In this document: in pieces, positions 1-6,739 of the stretch
Layout: every line of letters begins with the position of its first letter
Numbering within the stretch: the first letter of the stretch is position 1
DNA from: Candidatus Cloacimonadota bacterium
GTDB taxonomy: Bacteria > Cloacimonadota > Cloacimonadia > Cloacimonadales > TCS61
Reading direction: 5' to 3'
DNA: 8,454 nt
Assembly (NCBI GenBank): GCA_016927675.1
Contig: JAFGMF010000085.1
Location: 1-8,454 of the forward strand
Translations under genes and position numbers: made by a program
The notes under the pieces: model-generated
Seen by the model: the letters and a program-made list of their open reading frames with translations, nothing else
Databases searched by the model: none
Told to the model about the DNA's origin: nothing

Positions 1-1369
1 AGACCAGATTATCCTTATTAAAACCAAGATTTTTCTGACGAATAAATGTGAGTTGACGAGAAACCATCACCGTACCGAAGATAAGTATAATTGAAAGTGC
101 AAACTGGCTGACAACCAATATTTTCCTCAAAGCTGTTTTCTGCTTTCCCAAATCACCTTTCATGATTCTTACAGGCTGGAAAGAGGAAAGATACCACGAT
201 GGATACAATCCTGCCAGTAAGCCAGTCGAAATTGTTAAAATCCCAATTTGCAGAATCAGGAATAGATTGCCTTCCTTCCACAAAGAAAGCGATTTACCGG
301 TCAGATCATTAAAAAACGGCATGACAATTTCGATGATGACAAGAGCGAGAAGCATTCCCAGTAAAGCGAATAAAACAGACTCACCCAGAAATTGCTTCAT
401 CAGGCTGCCGCGATCTGCCCCCGTCACTTTACGCACTCCCACTTCCCGGGCTCGTTTACTGCTGCGTGCCGTACTCAGATTCATAAAGTTAATACAGGCG
501 ATCAGCAGAATAAACAAGGCGATGAAACGGAAAATATAAACATTGTTGTTAATCTCTGATGTACCATTGGCCATGTCGATATCGAAATTTGATTTCAGGT
601 GAATGTCTTTAAACGGTTGCAAATCGTAATCAGCCTTAATTCCTAATTCTCTGGCTGCAATCAACTGATTGATCTTTTCCACAACCATTTTCTGATCAGT
701 ATTCTCACGTAGCTGAGTATAGCCATTGAAATAGAAATTCCCCCAATCGAACGGTCCCAGAAATTCCATTGCCATCAAAATTTCGAAATCAAAATGGGTG
801 TTGTGAGGAAGATCTTTTATAACTGCTCCTACAGTACAGATTTGCGTACCATTTGATAGTTCAAGATTATTCCCCAGACAATTTAAGTTTCCAAAGTATT
901 TATTGGCAGCGCTTTCGGTCAGAATCACTTTGAATTCGTCCATGAGTGTCTGTTCAACATTTCCACTGATTACGGCAAAATTGAACATTTTAAAAAAAGT
1001 AGGATCAGCACAGGCCAGTTTCGTTTCATAGAATGTCTGATCATTTGCTTTTACCAGAACATCATAGACTAATGGTCTGTAGCGACATGATCGTTCAATT
1101 TCTGGAATCTGGCTTTGTAGAAAGGGCAACATCTCACCGGGTGTGACGACAGCCTTGAAGCTTTGCTCGCCCAGATTGGCCGTAACCACTAATCTGTAAA
1201 GATCCTCTGTCCGGTTGTGGAATTTATCGTAACTCATCTCATCCTGCACCCAGAGCATAATTAGTAAAAACACGGCTAACCCGAGAGCCAGTCCCAATAT
1301 ATTGATGAAAGAAAACCCTTTTTGCCGTAGAATGTTGCGGAGGACGATCTTAAAGTAATTTCTGAACAT
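1..1369 (-). CDS. FtsX/MacB-like ABC transporter permease (3' end beyond window)
   Basis: Membrane permease subunit of a MacB/FtsX-class ABC transporter, which in this family works with a separate ATPase to move lipids, peptides or drugs or to transmit force across the envelope. I translated 456 codons with no stop; the C-terminal part lies outside the window. The start at 1369 is preceded by AAGGAG at ideal spacing. A membrane segment at residues about 19-41 (NILGLALGLAVFLLIMLW) is followed by a ~235-residue extracytoplasmic MacB_PCD-type domain. Further membrane segments lie near 278-299, 325-350, 372-398 and 413-435. After the second one comes the family signature ACINFMNLSTAR and the coupling-helix motif REVGVRKVTGA. 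It is a clear paralogue of the permease at 1627-4038, with very similar N-termini (RNIxRQKxxxFxNIxGLALG). The 257-bp gap leaves open whether the two are cotranscribed. Substrate unknown. Confidence 0.93.
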   Translation of the reverse strand, partial: MFRNYFKIVLRNILRQKGFSFINILGLALGLAVFLLIMLWVQDEMSYDKFHNRTEDLYRLVVTANLGEQSFKAVVTPGEMLPFLQSQIPEIERSCRYRPLVYDVLVKANDQTFYETKLACADPTFFKMFNFAVISGNVEQTLMDEFKVILTESAANKYFGNLNCLGNNLELSNGTQICTVGAVIKDLPHNTHFDFEILMAMEFLGPFDWGNFYFNGYTQLRENTDQKMVVEKINQLIAARELGIKADYDLQPFKDIHLKSNFDIDMANGTSEINNNVYIFRFIALFILLIACINFMNLSTARSSKRAREVGVRKVTGADRGSLMKQFLGESVLFALLGMLLALVIIEIVMPFFNDLTGKSLSLWKEGNLFLILQIGILTISTGLLAGLYPSWYLSSFQPVRIMKGDLGKQKTALRKILVVSQFALSIILIFGTVMVSRQLTFIRQKNLGFNKDNLV

Positions 1370-1524
1370 GAATTCTCCTTTTATTTAACGACTAACCTTT
1401 CTATCTATCTGTGCTTAAAAGGGATAGGATAAGAATTCGAGAGAGAATTATTACTGCTTTTTTCATTATTTCTTTTCCAGAATACCGTTATTTTCGTAGA
1501 AATTTGACTCATCTCATATGGATT

Positions 1525-1540
1525 ATTCAGCAAGCTGAAT
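1525..1540. promoter_or_regulatory. 16-bp inverted repeat between the two permease genes, possible operator
   Basis: ATTCAGC and GCTGAAT are perfect 7-bp inverted arms separated by two bases. The repeat sits about 155 bp upstream of the downstream permease start. The very short spacer suits a dimeric protein-binding site better than an RNA hairpin. A run of eight T on the minus strand (1566-1573) lies between this site and the end of the upstream permease, but I found no convincing stem in front of it, so I do not call a terminator. Function is inferred only from symmetry and position. Confidence 0.3.
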
Positions 1541-1626
1541 TTCATTGAACAAACCCAAAGAGAAGAAAAAAAACGATCACTATAATTCCCTGTCCCGGAA
1601 AAGAGAGGGCTAGGGCGCAATTGATT

Positions 1627-4038
1627 CTACTCGTACTTCAAAGCCTTTACCGGATTTGCATTAGCTGCTTTCACAGATTGAAATACAACCGTAATCCCGG
1701 CAATTATCAAAGTAATAAATCCGGCAAAAATGAAATATCGTAAGTCTATCTTGATAGCATATGCATAATTCTGCAGCCATCTTTTCATGGCAAACCAAGC
1801 AACAGGCCAGGCAATGATATTGGCTAAAATCACCCAGCGAGTGAACTGCTGCATAAGCAGACCGGTAATTCCTCCTACCGATGCTCCCAGTACTTTTCGG
1901 ATTCCAATTTCTTTGGTTTTCTGATGAGCAGTAAACGCAGCAAGCCCATATAATCCCAAACAGGCAACGAAGATAGCAAGAATCGAAAATATTGTCACGA
2001 TCTGTCCGGCACGGTTTTCTGCCGAATGAAGACCGGCAAAATGCTCATCCATAAAGAAATATTCAAATGGCTGATTTGGATCGAATTCTCTCCATTTCTC
2101 CCGTATTTGATCAATAGTCTGCTGGATATTATGCGTCTGCAGTCTCACGACCAGAAAATGACTGTATTGAGAAAAGGGCGGAGTCATCATGATATTGGGA
2201 ATTTCCTCATGTAATGAATTGATATGATAATCTGCCACAACACCGATAACTTCCAAATAATCATTCTCTCCGGAATAATATAATTTCGTTCCAATGGGAT
2301 TTTCCAGTCCCATATGTTTCACAGCCGCTTCATTGATGACGCAACCAAGTGAATCTCCGCTGAATTCAGGAGAAAAAAACCTACCCTGTTTTAACTCAAT
2401 CCCCATTGCCTGAAGATAGTCATAATCTCCGGAAAGCCTGCGGAAATGTATCATATCCTTTGCAGAATCACCTTCCTTCTGAAAAACCTGGCCGTTTGTG
2501 CCGGTTCCGGGAACATTGCTGGTTATCGAAGCTGCCATTACGCCGGGGAATTTTCCCACTTCCTCCTTATAAGTCACCATCTTATCCTTGAGTCCATAAA
2601 CTCTTTCGATCACCATCACCTGATCTTTTTCGAATCCCAGCTTTTTCTGGCTGATATATTTAAGTTGATAATAAATTATAAAAGTGCAGATGATGATGAA
2701 AATCGAAATTGAAAATTGCAGCAGAACCAATCCGTTCCGCAGCCATGATTTCTGCTTTCCGCCAAACACACTTCCCTTTAATACTGTTGTTATCCGAAAT
2801 GAAGAAATTACCATGGCGGAATACACTCCAGCTATAAATCCAACAAAAACGGACAGTACAATTAGCAATCCCCATACATACGGATATTGAAGATTCAAAT
2901 TCAGGCTGGTTTGGATAAGATCTGAGAAAAATGGCAAAGCTAATTCCACTATCACAATCGCCAGGAAAAGCGAGATCAGACTGTATAAGATCGATTCCAG
3001 GAGCAGCTGACGTACGATCTGCCAGCGAAAGGAGCCAACGACTTTTCTCAAACCTATCTCTTTGGCTCTAGTCGCTGCCCGGGCAGTCGTTAGATTCATG
3101 AAGTTGATACAGGCGATCAGCAAAATGAAAACGGCTATAATAATGAAAACGATAACATATGTCATGCTTCCCTGACGACCGCGACTGAAATCGGAACGTG
3201 AATTGAGATAGATATTCCGCACCGGATCAAGATAATATTGATAACGATTCCCCGTTGTACCCCACTCTGCCAGACTCATGCCGAGTTCTCTTTCTACAAT
3301 CGGTCCCAGATAATGATCTGCAAAATCAATTAATTTTGCTTCAAACTCCTGCCAATCAGTTCCATCCTTCAATAAAATGTATGTGATCAGATTATCACTC
3401 AGCCACTGAGGATTGACCATGACATTCACATCAAAATGACAGGCGATAAAATCGTATTGCCAGTGAGAAGTTTCAGGGGCATCAGCAATTATCCCGACAA
3501 CTTCATATTGCCACCAGCCGTCGAAATCCAGAAATTTGCCGATCGGCTCTTCATCCCCGAAATATTTCCGAGCTGTCGATTCAGTTATGAACATAGTTCG
3601 GGGACGGTTTAGTTTTTCTGATGGATCGCCTTTTAATATTGGTATTGTGAATAGATCAAATATCGTTGAATCTGCATAATATACTTTCCCTTCGGTATGA
3701 TGAACGTCACCTTCAATGTAACTGACGCATTTATTGATACCCTTATAAATCCGGGCTGCCGACAGTACTTCCGGGTAATCTTCCACCAACGGGCCAGCCA
3801 TGCTACCTGAAGATGTAGAACCTTTTCCTTCCTGATCTCCTATCTTTATGTCAATACCAACCAGATAGAGATTTTTATAATTCTCGTTGTGCTTATCATA
3901 ACTTAATTCATGTTTCACCCACAACATTATGATAATGAAACAGGCCATTCCTAATGCAAGACCGGAAATATTCAGGAACGCGTATGTTTTCTGGCGCACA
4001 ATATTACGCCAGGCTATCAATAGATAATGCTTGATCAT
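1627..4038 (-). CDS. FtsX/MacB-like ABC transporter permease, double FtsX type, complete
   Basis: Complete permease of about 803 residues, the usual size of the duplicated FtsX permeases common in Bacteroidota-like genomes. Order of parts: membrane segment at about 15-40; periplasmic MacB_PCD-type domain; three membrane segments near 295-315, 345-370 and 390-415, with ACINFMNLTTARA and the coupling motif KEIGLRKVVG; then a second repeat with a membrane segment near 435-460, another extracytoplasmic domain, and three segments near 680-700, 735-753 and 767-787. The second coupling motif is KEIGIRKVLGAS. The C-terminus NPVKALKYE is typical of the family. I chose the ATG at 4038 over the in-frame ATG at 4053. 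It has AGGA eight bases upstream, and it begins M-I-K-H-Y like the M-F-R-N-Y start of its paralogue; the 4053 start has only AAGG about 15 bases away. A partner ATPase is expected but not in the window. Substrate unknown. Confidence 0.94.
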   Translation of the reverse strand: MIKHYLLIAWRNIVRQKTYAFLNISGLALGMACFIIIMLWVKHELSYDKHNENYKNLYLVGIDIKIGDQEGKGSTSSGSMAGPLVEDYPEVLSAARIYKGINKCVSYIEGDVHHTEGKVYYADSTIFDLFTIPILKGDPSEKLNRPRTMFITESTARKYFGDEEPIGKFLDFDGWWQYEVVGIIADAPETSHWQYDFIACHFDVNVMVNPQWLSDNLITYILLKDGTDWQEFEAKLIDFADHYLGPIVERELGMSLAEWGTTGNRYQYYLDPVRNIYLNSRSDFSRGRQGSMTYVIVFIIIAVFILLIACINFMNLTTARAATRAKEIGLRKVVGSFRWQIVRQLLLESILYSLISLFLAIVIVELALPFFSDLIQTSLNLNLQYPYVWGLLIVLSVFVGFIAGVYSAMVISSFRITTVLKGSVFGGKQKSWLRNGLVLLQFSISIFIIICTFIIYYQLKYISQKKLGFEKDQVMVIERVYGLKDKMVTYKEEVGKFPGVMAASITSNVPGTGTNGQVFQKEGDSAKDMIHFRRLSGDYDYLQAMGIELKQGRFFSPEFSGDSLGCVINEAAVKHMGLENPIGTKLYYSGENDYLEVIGVVADYHINSLHEEIPNIMMTPPFSQYSHFLVVRLQTHNIQQTIDQIREKWREFDPNQPFEYFFMDEHFAGLHSAENRAGQIVTIFSILAIFVACLGLYGLAAFTAHQKTKEIGIRKVLGASVGGITGLLMQQFTRWVILANIIAWPVAWFAMKRWLQNYAYAIKIDLRYFIFAGFITLIIAGITVVFQSVKAANANPVKALKYE

Positions 4039-4053
4039 AGGATAATTCCTCAT

Positions 4054-4349
4054 TGATTTTTCTTTACCTTGATTGCAATCACTGTTCCAGCAACTTAATT
4101 ACATATTTAGCAAAATATTAACAGATTTCTCGCAAACATATTCTTATCAAAAAGTTAAAATTTGATTTGATGATTTATCAAAATGATATGTTTGTCGTTT
4201 TCAGATTCATGAATTAGCAAACAGAATCAATTTTCTCTTAATTCAATCTGATATTTTCGCAAATGGCAGCAACCATCATCAAGACAAGCGTTCGTCTATA
4301 ATTTAATTTGTACCCATAATTGCCGGAATGGCATTGAAAAGGAGGAAGA
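4054..4349. other. Divergent intergenic region between permease and trmO
   Basis: AT-rich, non-coding on inspection, and lying between divergently transcribed genes, so it should hold promoters for both. Visible structure: ATCAAA (4146-4151) and TTTGAT (4161-4166) form an inverted repeat with a 9-base spacer, and ATCA-AAA-TGAT at 4177-4187 is a second small palindrome. Both could be operator sites for the permease. A perfect TATAAT lies at 4297-4302 in the trmO direction, but I see no good -35 box 16-18 bases before it. No RNA gene or riboswitch was recognised. Confidence 0.5.
4297..4302 (+). promoter_or_regulatory. Possible -10 box for trmO
   Basis: The hexamer TATAAT matches the sigma-70 -10 consensus exactly and lies about 48 bases before the trmO start. 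The region one spacer upstream (4274-4279) does not resemble TTGACA, so this rests on the -10 element alone. In an AT-rich intergenic region such a hexamer can arise by chance. Confidence 0.25.
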
Positions 4350-4817
4350 ATGAACAGACAAGAATTCAAGATTTTCCCGATCGGGAAAGTGAGAAGAGAT
4401 GAAAGTGGAATCAGATTAGAAATCGGCGGAGAATTCAAGGACGGTTTGCTGGAACTTGAAAAATTCAGTCATGTTATCGTACTCTGGTGGGCACATGGGC
4501 ACGATAATGAAGAAGATCGCAAAATTATGGAAACCGCTCTGCCCTATGCTGAAAATACCAGAGCGGGTGTGTTCGCCTGCCGGGCAGAATACCGTCCCAA
4601 TCCCATCGCAGTAACTGTTTGCCCGATTTCTGATATTGATCAGAATAAAGGGATAATCAATATTAAGGGCATCGATGCAATAGATTATTCACCAATCCTC
4701 GATCTAAAACCTTATATCCCGGTTTGCGATAGAGTGGATGATTTCACGATCCCGAAATGGTTCACAGGCTGGCCAACCTGCCTGCCGGAAAAGGGTTTGC
4801 AGTTGGAATATGATTAA
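4350..4817 (+). CDS. trmO: TrmO/TsaA-family tRNA (t6A37) N6-methyltransferase, short form
   Basis: SAM-dependent methyltransferase of the TrmO (YaeB, UPF0066) family, a beta-barrel fold unlike classical Rossmann methyltransferases. The characterised E. coli enzyme methylates t6A at position 37 of tRNA-Thr to m6t6A, tuning decoding. The 155 residues carry the family hallmarks: an N-terminal IGKV strand (11-14), the block GVFACRAEYRPNPIAVTV (73-90) containing the diagnostic R-P-N-P-I, and LDLKPYIP (117-124). E. coli TrmO is about 235 residues and has an extra C-terminal domain. This protein is the compact single-domain version, so activity on tRNA-Thr is inferred from family membership. The start has a very strong Shine-Dalgarno, AAAAGGAGG at 4337-4345. 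It appears to be a single-gene transcript ending in the stem-loop at 4852-4887. Confidence 0.88.
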   Translation: MNRQEFKIFPIGKVRRDESGIRLEIGGEFKDGLLELEKFSHVIVLWWAHGHDNEEDRKIMETALPYAENTRAGVFACRAEYRPNPIAVTVCPISDIDQNKGIINIKGIDAIDYSPILDLKPYIPVCDRVDDFTIPKWFTGWPTCLPEKGLQLEYD

Positions 4818-4851
4818 CTTGACTTCTTAATCTGAATATTTGATTTTTTTG

Positions 4852-4887
4852 TCTCTGGTAACAAATCACCTGGTTCGTTACCAGAGA
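4852..4887 (+). terminator. Stem-loop terminator after trmO
   Basis: TCTCTGGTAAC (4852-4862) pairs perfectly over 11 bp with GTTACCAGAGA (4877-4887) around a 14-base loop. It is followed by TTTTATT, a short and imperfect U-tract. It lies 35 bp after the trmO stop and before the next gene's leader, as expected for an intrinsic terminator. A second run of seven T lies just before the stem (4844-4850) and cannot serve termination in this direction. Confidence 0.75.
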
Positions 4888-4915
4888 TTTTATTGAACAC
4901 AATTTTCCTTTTATT

Positions 4916-4928
4916 CACTTTGTAAGTG
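4916..4928. promoter_or_regulatory. Small palindrome upstream of the GyrI/AraC operon
   Basis: CACTT-TGT-AAGTG is a perfect 5-bp inverted repeat with a 3-base spacer. It lies just upstream of a weak promoter candidate for the downstream operon: TTGATG at 4942-4947, a 17-base spacer, then AATATT at 4965-4970, each matching consensus at four of six positions. Such a position would suit an activator site, for instance for autoregulation by the AraC-type protein. That role is inferred. Confidence 0.25.
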
Positions 4929-4993
4929 TTGGAAACGAAAATTGATGGACATGTTTAGGGAAAAAATATTAGGAATTAGAATTTGGAGGTTGT

Positions 4994-5497
4994 ATGAAAA
5001 TTGAAAAGCGTGATAAAATCATTTTGGCAGGATGCAGTTTCTATGGTGACCCCTTCACCAGCAGTTCGGGTTGGACAGAAGAAAACGAGATCGGCAGACT
5101 TTGGAACAGATTAATGACTTATCTGAACAAGACAAAGGAACCAATCTCAAAACTGCTTCAGAACAAAGAATGGTTCGAAGTATGGATAGAAAACGAAGAA
5201 AGTAGAAACAAAGGTTTTTTCGAGATCTTTATCGGAACAAATGTTGATTCCGTGGATGATGTGCCGTATGATTTACAGATAAAACTCCTTCCCGCAACAC
5301 AATATGCTGTCTTCACCGTAAAGGGAGAAAAGATCAAATCAGACTGGGCTTACCAGTTGTATCAAAAGGGTCTGAAAGAAAAGAAGTACAGAAAAAGCAG
5401 TTATGAATACTGTATAGAACTCTACGATGAACGCTTCAAAGGTGTAGATAAGATTTTAGAATCAGAACTGGATTATTATTTTCCGATAGAGAAATGA
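4994..5497 (+). CDS. Stand-alone GyrI-like small-molecule-binding protein
   Basis: A 167-residue protein made of one GyrI-like (SOUL/GyrI, AraC-effector-binding) domain with no DNA-binding part. Such domains bind hydrophobic or cationic small molecules in drug-sensing regulators; some free-standing members inhibit gyrase (SbmC/GyrI) or hydrolyse cyclopropane-containing genotoxins. Recognisable elements are the N-terminal strand IILAGCSFYG (9-18), W37 within the first helix, the LPATQYAVFTVKG strand (99-111), IELYDE (141-146) with the conserved pocket glutamate at E142, and a final ELDYYFPIEK. A good GGAGG lies at 4985-4989, five bases before the start codon. Its stop overlaps the start of the AraC-type regulator by four bases (ATGA), so the two are cotranscribed and probably made in similar amounts. 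It may bind, buffer or modify the ligand sensed by the regulator; the ligand is unknown. Confidence 0.85.
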   Translation: MKIEKRDKIILAGCSFYGDPFTSSSGWTEENEIGRLWNRLMTYLNKTKEPISKLLQNKEWFEVWIENEESRNKGFFEIFIGTNVDSVDDVPYDLQIKLLPATQYAVFTVKGEKIKSDWAYQLYQKGLKEKKYRKSSYEYCIELYDERFKGVDKILESELDYYFPIEK

Positions 5498-6267
5498 AAA
5501 GACAATATATCAGAGCAATTTATAATGCTGTCGAATACTTTGAGGATCACCTTCAGGAACAAGCTACGATAGCAGAAGCAGCCAACCTGATCGGCTATTC
5601 ACTCTATCATTTCTGCAGACTATTCAATGCAGTTACCAGGTATTCACCCTTTCATTACCTGATTAAACGCCGCATCTGCGAAGCAGCAAAGGAATTACTG
5701 GAAACAAAAAAAAATATAAGTCGGATTGCATTCGAATATGAATTTAACAGTCCAGAAACATTTTCCCGAGCTTTCCGCAGAATACTGGGAATGCTGCCGC
5801 AACAATGGAAAAAAACTTTTCCAGACATTCCTGAAAACAAATTATTGCCGGTTTTCTCCAAAGATTTTCTGAATTACATCAATCAGGATAATTTTACAAA
5901 GCCGAATATTATTGAAATGCCTGAGATGAAATTATTCGGATTCATGGGAAATGATCAGAAAAATATACTGAAACAATTCGACCAGATGCCGGACTATTTA
6001 GTTTCATGGCAAAGCAAAACCAGGCAGCAGAAATTTTGCTTTGCAGGATTTGACCATCAAGAACCTGATTTCGTTTCAAAAATCCTTCCGGCGGGAAAAT
6101 GGCTGTCATTCCAACACCCAGATCTAGGAAAGAACCTCGATCATGCCATGAATTATATTCATCATGTTTGGTTGATAAATTCCAGCACTAAACTTCTATC
6201 CGATCTGGAATTGATCAGGTTTTATTCTGATCTGAAACTAACAGAAATAATGCTGCCGATTGCTTAA
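5494..6267 (+). CDS. AraC-family regulator with C-terminal GyrI-like effector domain
   Basis: Transcriptional regulator with Rob-like architecture: an N-terminal AraC DNA-binding domain and a C-terminal effector-binding domain. Residues 1-108 contain two helix-turn-helix units. The first is about 25-45 (TIAEAANLIGYSLYHFCRLF); the second is about 74-97, ending in the classic RAFRRILGMLPQQW, where canonical members read RAFKR..G.SP..W. A linker (about 110-136) leads to a reduced GyrI-like domain of about 120 residues containing PAGKWLSFQH and a final EIMLPIA. At the position of the conserved pocket glutamate (I/F-E-x-Y) this protein has arginine (IRFY, R242), so ligand preference may differ from its neighbour's. 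No Shine-Dalgarno is evident, and the start lies inside the preceding stop (ATGA), which points to translational coupling. No gene under its control can be named from the sequence. Confidence 0.9.
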   Translation: MKRQYIRAIYNAVEYFEDHLQEQATIAEAANLIGYSLYHFCRLFNAVTRYSPFHYLIKRRICEAAKELLETKKNISRIAFEYEFNSPETFSRAFRRILGMLPQQWKKTFPDIPENKLLPVFSKDFLNYINQDNFTKPNIIEMPEMKLFGFMGNDQKNILKQFDQMPDYLVSWQSKTRQQKFCFAGFDHQEPDFVSKILPAGKWLSFQHPDLGKNLDHAMNYIHHVWLINSSTKLLSDLELIRFYSDLKLTEIMLPIA

Positions 6268-6354
6268 ATTATTCTGTTATCTCTGAATAAATCCAGACAA
6301 ATTATGAAGGCCCCCTATTCAATCTCAGCAGCTAAATTCAATTAACCTTTCAGG

Positions 6355-6367
6355 TTCGCAATATTCT
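6355..6367 (+). repeat. 13-bp direct repeat, copy 1
   Basis: TTCGCAATATTCT occurs here and again, identical and in the same orientation, at 6695-6707. The flanking bases differ, so the match is exactly 13 bp. Two copies 340 bp apart within one short intergenic region are unlikely to be chance. It could be a binding site for the recombinase or for a regulator. Confidence 0.6.
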
Positions 6368-6424
6368 CTTGCAAAACATTTCGCCCGGGATCAGTCAATG
6401 ACCTTAGTTTTTTATGCTTTCCTT

Positions 6425-6458
6425 GCCGGATAAGTTATCGGATTTGTTACAAATCGGC
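6425..6458. repeat. Nested double hairpin, candidate recombination or structural site
   Basis: GCCG (6425-6428) and CGGC (6455-6458) form an outer stem around two adjacent small hairpins: GATAA-G-TTATC (6429-6439) and ATTTG-TTA-CAAAT (6442-6454). The 34 bp can therefore fold as a three-way junction on either strand. It is not followed by a T-tract, so it is not a standard terminator. It may be a folded recombination site or a dispersed repeat; only the symmetry is observed. Confidence 0.45.
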
Positions 6459-6510
6459 ATTCACCGCTTTTTCAATAGAGTTTTTAACTTAACTCCTTCC
6501 TTTCTCCTTC

Positions 6511-6520
6511 TGGTATACCA
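6511..6520. promoter_or_regulatory. Perfect 10-bp palindrome
   Basis: TGGTATACCA is fully self-complementary without a spacer and lies about 170 bp before the first recombinase promoter candidate. It could be a dimeric regulator site. Ten-base palindromes also arise by chance in a window this size, so confidence is low. Confidence 0.2.
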
Positions 6521-6682
6521 TTATATACGAAGATTGAAACAGATGGGAAGACAGTAAAACATCTTAGATAAAAATTAAGATTAAGATTAATGTTTAGATT
6601 TCCACTTCGTTTTTTCGACTGCTTCGATATGTGAATCTAAGCTTCTTTCTACTTTAATTCTTTTCTCCAAAATAATTTTTCT

Positions 6683-6712
6683 TTGACAAATATTTTCGCA
6701 ATATTCTATTTC
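6683..6712 (+). promoter_or_regulatory. Candidate sigma-70 promoter of the first recombinase
   Basis: A perfect TTGACA (6683-6688) is followed after 18 bases by TATTTC (6707-6712), a weak -10. Transcription from here would begin near 6719, just before the ATG at 6740. The TTG of this -35 box is in frame with the recombinase and could be mistaken for a start codon; the promoter reading is why I place the start at 6740. Copy 2 of the 13-bp repeat falls in the spacer, where a bound protein would block transcription. Confidence 0.4.
6695..6707 (+). repeat. 13-bp direct repeat, copy 2
   Basis: Identical to 6355-6367 (TTCGCAATATTCT). It lies between the -35 and -10 candidates of the recombinase promoter, a natural operator position. 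Confidence 0.6.
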
Positions 6713-6739
6713 GATCAACTGATTCTCAAAAGAAAGGAT

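Larger units (their letters stand above)
6268..6739. other. 472-bp non-coding, palindrome-rich region before the recombinases
   Basis: No open frame here resembles a gene. It holds several kinds of structure: a weak TTATTC/GAATAA stem right after the AraC stop (6269-6290, no T-tract); a 13-bp direct repeat at 6355-6367 and 6695-6707; two adjacent hairpins enclosed by a 4-bp stem (6425-6458); a perfect 10-bp palindrome (6511-6520); a small ATTAAG tandem (6574-6590); and a promoter candidate for the recombinase (6683-6712). Its position next to tyrosine recombinase genes makes it a plausible place for recombination or attachment sites. No canonical integron attC motif pair was found. Confidence 0.6.

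Noticed and set aside
162..539. Plus-strand 125-codon open frame
   Set aside because: It lies antisense to the conserved core of the permease at 1-1369, its predicted protein resembles nothing I know, and the permease frame is clearly the coding one.
1405..1620. Minus-strand 71-codon open frame in the gap between the permeases
   Set aside because: No Shine-Dalgarno, low-complexity composition rich in S, N and F, and no recognisable motif; I treat the gap as non-coding.
4844..4887. Bidirectional terminator reading of the trmO stem-loop
   Set aside because: The T-run before the stem reads as A on the other strand, so it gives no U-tract for minus-strand transcripts, and no minus-strand gene ends here.
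4858..6455. Ten-base match GTAACAAATC shared by the trmO terminator and the reverse strand of the 6425-6458 hairpin
   Set aside because: Many ten-base matches are expected by chance between two strands of a window this long.
4251..6701. Twelve-base match ATATTTTCGCAA at 4251-4262 and 6690-6701
   Set aside because: AT-rich, far apart, in unrelated contexts and near chance expectation; unlike the 13-bp repeat it is not confined to one intergenic region.
6683..6739. N-terminal extension of the first recombinase from the in-frame TTG at 6683
   Set aside because: The TTG is part of a perfect TTGACA -35 box, the extra residues resemble no integrase N-terminus, and no ribosome-binding site precedes it.
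6268..6739. Integron attC site, CRISPR array or recombinase pseudogene in the intergenic region
   Set aside because: No paired RYYYAAC/GTTRRRY boxes, no regularly spaced repeats, and no stretch translating to recombinase-like sequence in any frame I read.
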